A stretch of 64,000 nt of DNA from Rhipicephalus microplus (lineage: Eukaryota > Arthropoda > Arachnida > Ixodida > Ixodidae): assembly GCF_043290135.1 (NCBI RefSeq), contig NC_134710.1, positions 462,931,376 through 462,995,375 of the forward strand. The letters are read 5' to 3'. The notes under the pieces are model-generated. The model was given only the letters and a program-made list of their open reading frames with translations. It searched no databases and was not told the DNA's origin. Positions within the stretch are counted from its first letter, which is position 1. Every line of letters starts with the position of its first letter. Shown here piece by piece: positions 62,726-64,000 of the stretch. Position numbers and translations under genes: made by a program.

Positions 62726-62996
62726 AGAATCTATGCTGATTTGATTGATTGACATGTCGGGTTTAACGTCCCAAAATCACCATATGTATATGAGAGATGC
62801 CGTAGTGGAGGGCTCCGGAAACTCCGACCATCTGAGGTTCTTTAACGCGCAGCCAGATCTGAGCACACGGGTCTACAACATTTCCGCCTTTATCAGAAAT
62901 GCAGCCGCCGCAGCCGGGATTCGTTCCCGCGATCTGCGGGTCACCAGCCGAGTACTTTAGCCATTAGACCACCACGGCAAGGCGAGAATAGATGCT
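62726..62996 (-). mobile_element. tRNA-derived SINE (Ruka-like), minus strand
   Basis: On the minus strand 62984-62738 reads CCGTGGTGGTCTAATGGCTA, GGGAACGAATCCC as B box, GGCTGCATTTCTGATAAAGG, a body with CTCAGATGGTCGGAG and a TCAATCAAATCA tail. AGAATCTATGCT (62726-62737) and AGAATAGATGCT (62985-62996) form a 12-bp target duplication with two mismatches. Confidence 0.9.
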
Positions 62997-63619
62997 CGTG
63001 TCATTTACACCAGATCATAATTTTATACAAGAAACCCTCCCGCAACTCGGCCACTTTTGGTTTCAGATTCTTGTATGACACCTTCAAGCAGTAACCCTGT
63101 AGAGCCTGAATATGCTCACTGTCAGCCTGCATCTTTTCTCGTGTATGGTTTTAACACGAAAGCTACCACTGATCGAGTGCCTCTTTTTATTGCTTTTGAA
63201 AGCCGACTTAACCAGTAAGTACTCCCCATTCAGATATGTTTAGCCCAACATATGTCTTCAGCAGAAAGTTGCATCAATGACCTCAGCAGGCGTGTTTACA
63301 GGCTGAGGTCCCCTGCTTAAGCTATGCCTCTACCTCTTGGCAACACCAGACACCCTCCTCAAATGGTCTCAAGCAGTGGTGGCAAAGCTTCTTTCCAAAT
63401 CTAGCTACCTTTGACTACACACGGCCATGGTCTGTTTTTTGTGTGCAGTTTCGGTTTGTTACTGCTCTCCTTTCATAGTCACCTCAGCATGCTAGCCAAC
63501 TGAAGGCTTTTTTTATGTAGCTTTGCCTCCTACTTCCATTATTTCAACTCTGGCTTTACTTCTCGTGGAGCACCTCTCAATTAACTTCTAAAAAGTGAGC
63601 ACTGGCTCTGAGGTCCCGA
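62997..63619. other. No recognised feature
   Basis: This may include older Gypsy RT sequence upstream of the RNase H fragment, but no motif is clear. Confidence 0.4.
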
Positions 63620-64000
63620 TCAGGAAAATGCCTTACAGAACCAAGTCGGCCCTCACAACTGCGCTGACTATTACACTCCACCAACAGAGCATTTCTAGCA
63701 TCACCCACACTGATACAAGTGAACTTGGTCTTAGAGCAGTTTATTCATCCCGACTTTGAAGGAAACGTGAAACCCATTGCCTATGCCAGTCACTGCCTTA
63801 CTGAACCTGAGAATTGGTAGTATGCTTCAGAAGTTTAGTGCCTCATCGAAGTCTGGCCTGTCAAGAAGTTTCAGTGCTACATCTATGGCAAGCATGTCAC
63901 TATTGTTACTGCTGGCTTCAGATGAGAACTACCTAAACATGAAGCTTGCCCAGTGGGCCTTGAAACTTTAAGGTTGCAGCTGTACAGCCACTCATTGCAG
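63620..64000 (+). pseudogene. Gypsy RNase H fragment
   Basis: Mixed plus-strand frames give KSALTTALTITLHQQSI, THTDTSELGLRAVYSS (catalytic HTDAS-type motif), KPIAYASHCLTEPENW and VWPVKKFQCYIYGKHVTIVT, then QWALKL-like sequence at the window edge. This is the RNase H core of a Ty3/Gypsy element unlike the other four in detail (it reads closer to vertebrate-type Gypsy RNase H). It has several stops and frame changes and continues past the window. Confidence 0.75.

Overview
The window looks like heterochromatin-like or intergenic DNA from a hard (ixodid) tick. This is inferred from four copies or fragments of a tRNA-derived SINE with a TCAATCAATC tail that resembles the ixodid Ruka-type SINE, together with dense LINE, Gypsy, Tigger, Harbinger and hAT remnants. 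No host protein-coding gene could be established. Almost every reliable coding stretch belongs to a mobile element, and most are broken by stops or frameshifts.

Layout. 1-3868: a CR1/Jockey-group LINE (A, + strand) split by a foldback insertion. 3869-7253: an I-group LINE with a gag-like ORF1 (B, - strand), apparently interrupted by A. 8826-9870: short zinc-finger-like ORFs. 9899-15530: a nearly complete I-group LINE (C, - strand) with ORF1, endonuclease, RT, RNase H and a C-terminal Cys/His module. 16960-18540: RTE and I-group LINE fragments. 19007-20712: a PIF/Harbinger element with both terminal repeats. 20895-23175: Gypsy-1 (5' part). 23660-24357: Tigger/pogo relic. 24360-36700: mostly non-coding, with SINEs, foldbacks, minisatellites and one GC-rich block. 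36724-39645: LINE D with an 800-codon ORF. 40912-41720: a dispersed repeat and a 34-35 bp minisatellite. 41710-45760: Gypsy-4 (- strand). 45781-47400: a tRNA-derived tandem array, long TA tracts and two hammerhead-like cores. 47740-48135: an SF3-helicase (densovirus NS1-like) fragment inside a Gypsy relic. 48649-51325: Gypsy-2. 52218-57679: Gypsy-3, complete and apparently very young, with LTRs that read as identical. 58244-58599: a hAT MITE. 60640-62145: a broken metazoan repeat-family protein carrying an LPADIMHD-EG motif. 62316-64000: foldback, SINE and a Gypsy RNase H fragment.

Two observations stand out. (1) All four Gypsy gag-pol junctions keep the same architecture: a GGGAAAC heptamer (GGAAAAC in one) directly abutting the gag stop codon, a 6-8 nt spacer, and a stem with a 9-nt loop. 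pol lies in the -1 frame. The stems differ in sequence, so the shape is conserved rather than the bases; this reads as a conserved -1 ribosomal frameshift signal. (2) Three unrelated sites carry short foldback insertions, each flanked by a perfect 11-13 bp direct target duplication. Each has a tRNA A-box-like head (GGGCGAGTTGGTTC or a degenerate form) joined to a long self-complementary stem. This suggests retroposons whose transcripts are hairpins, possibly made by self-primed reverse transcription.
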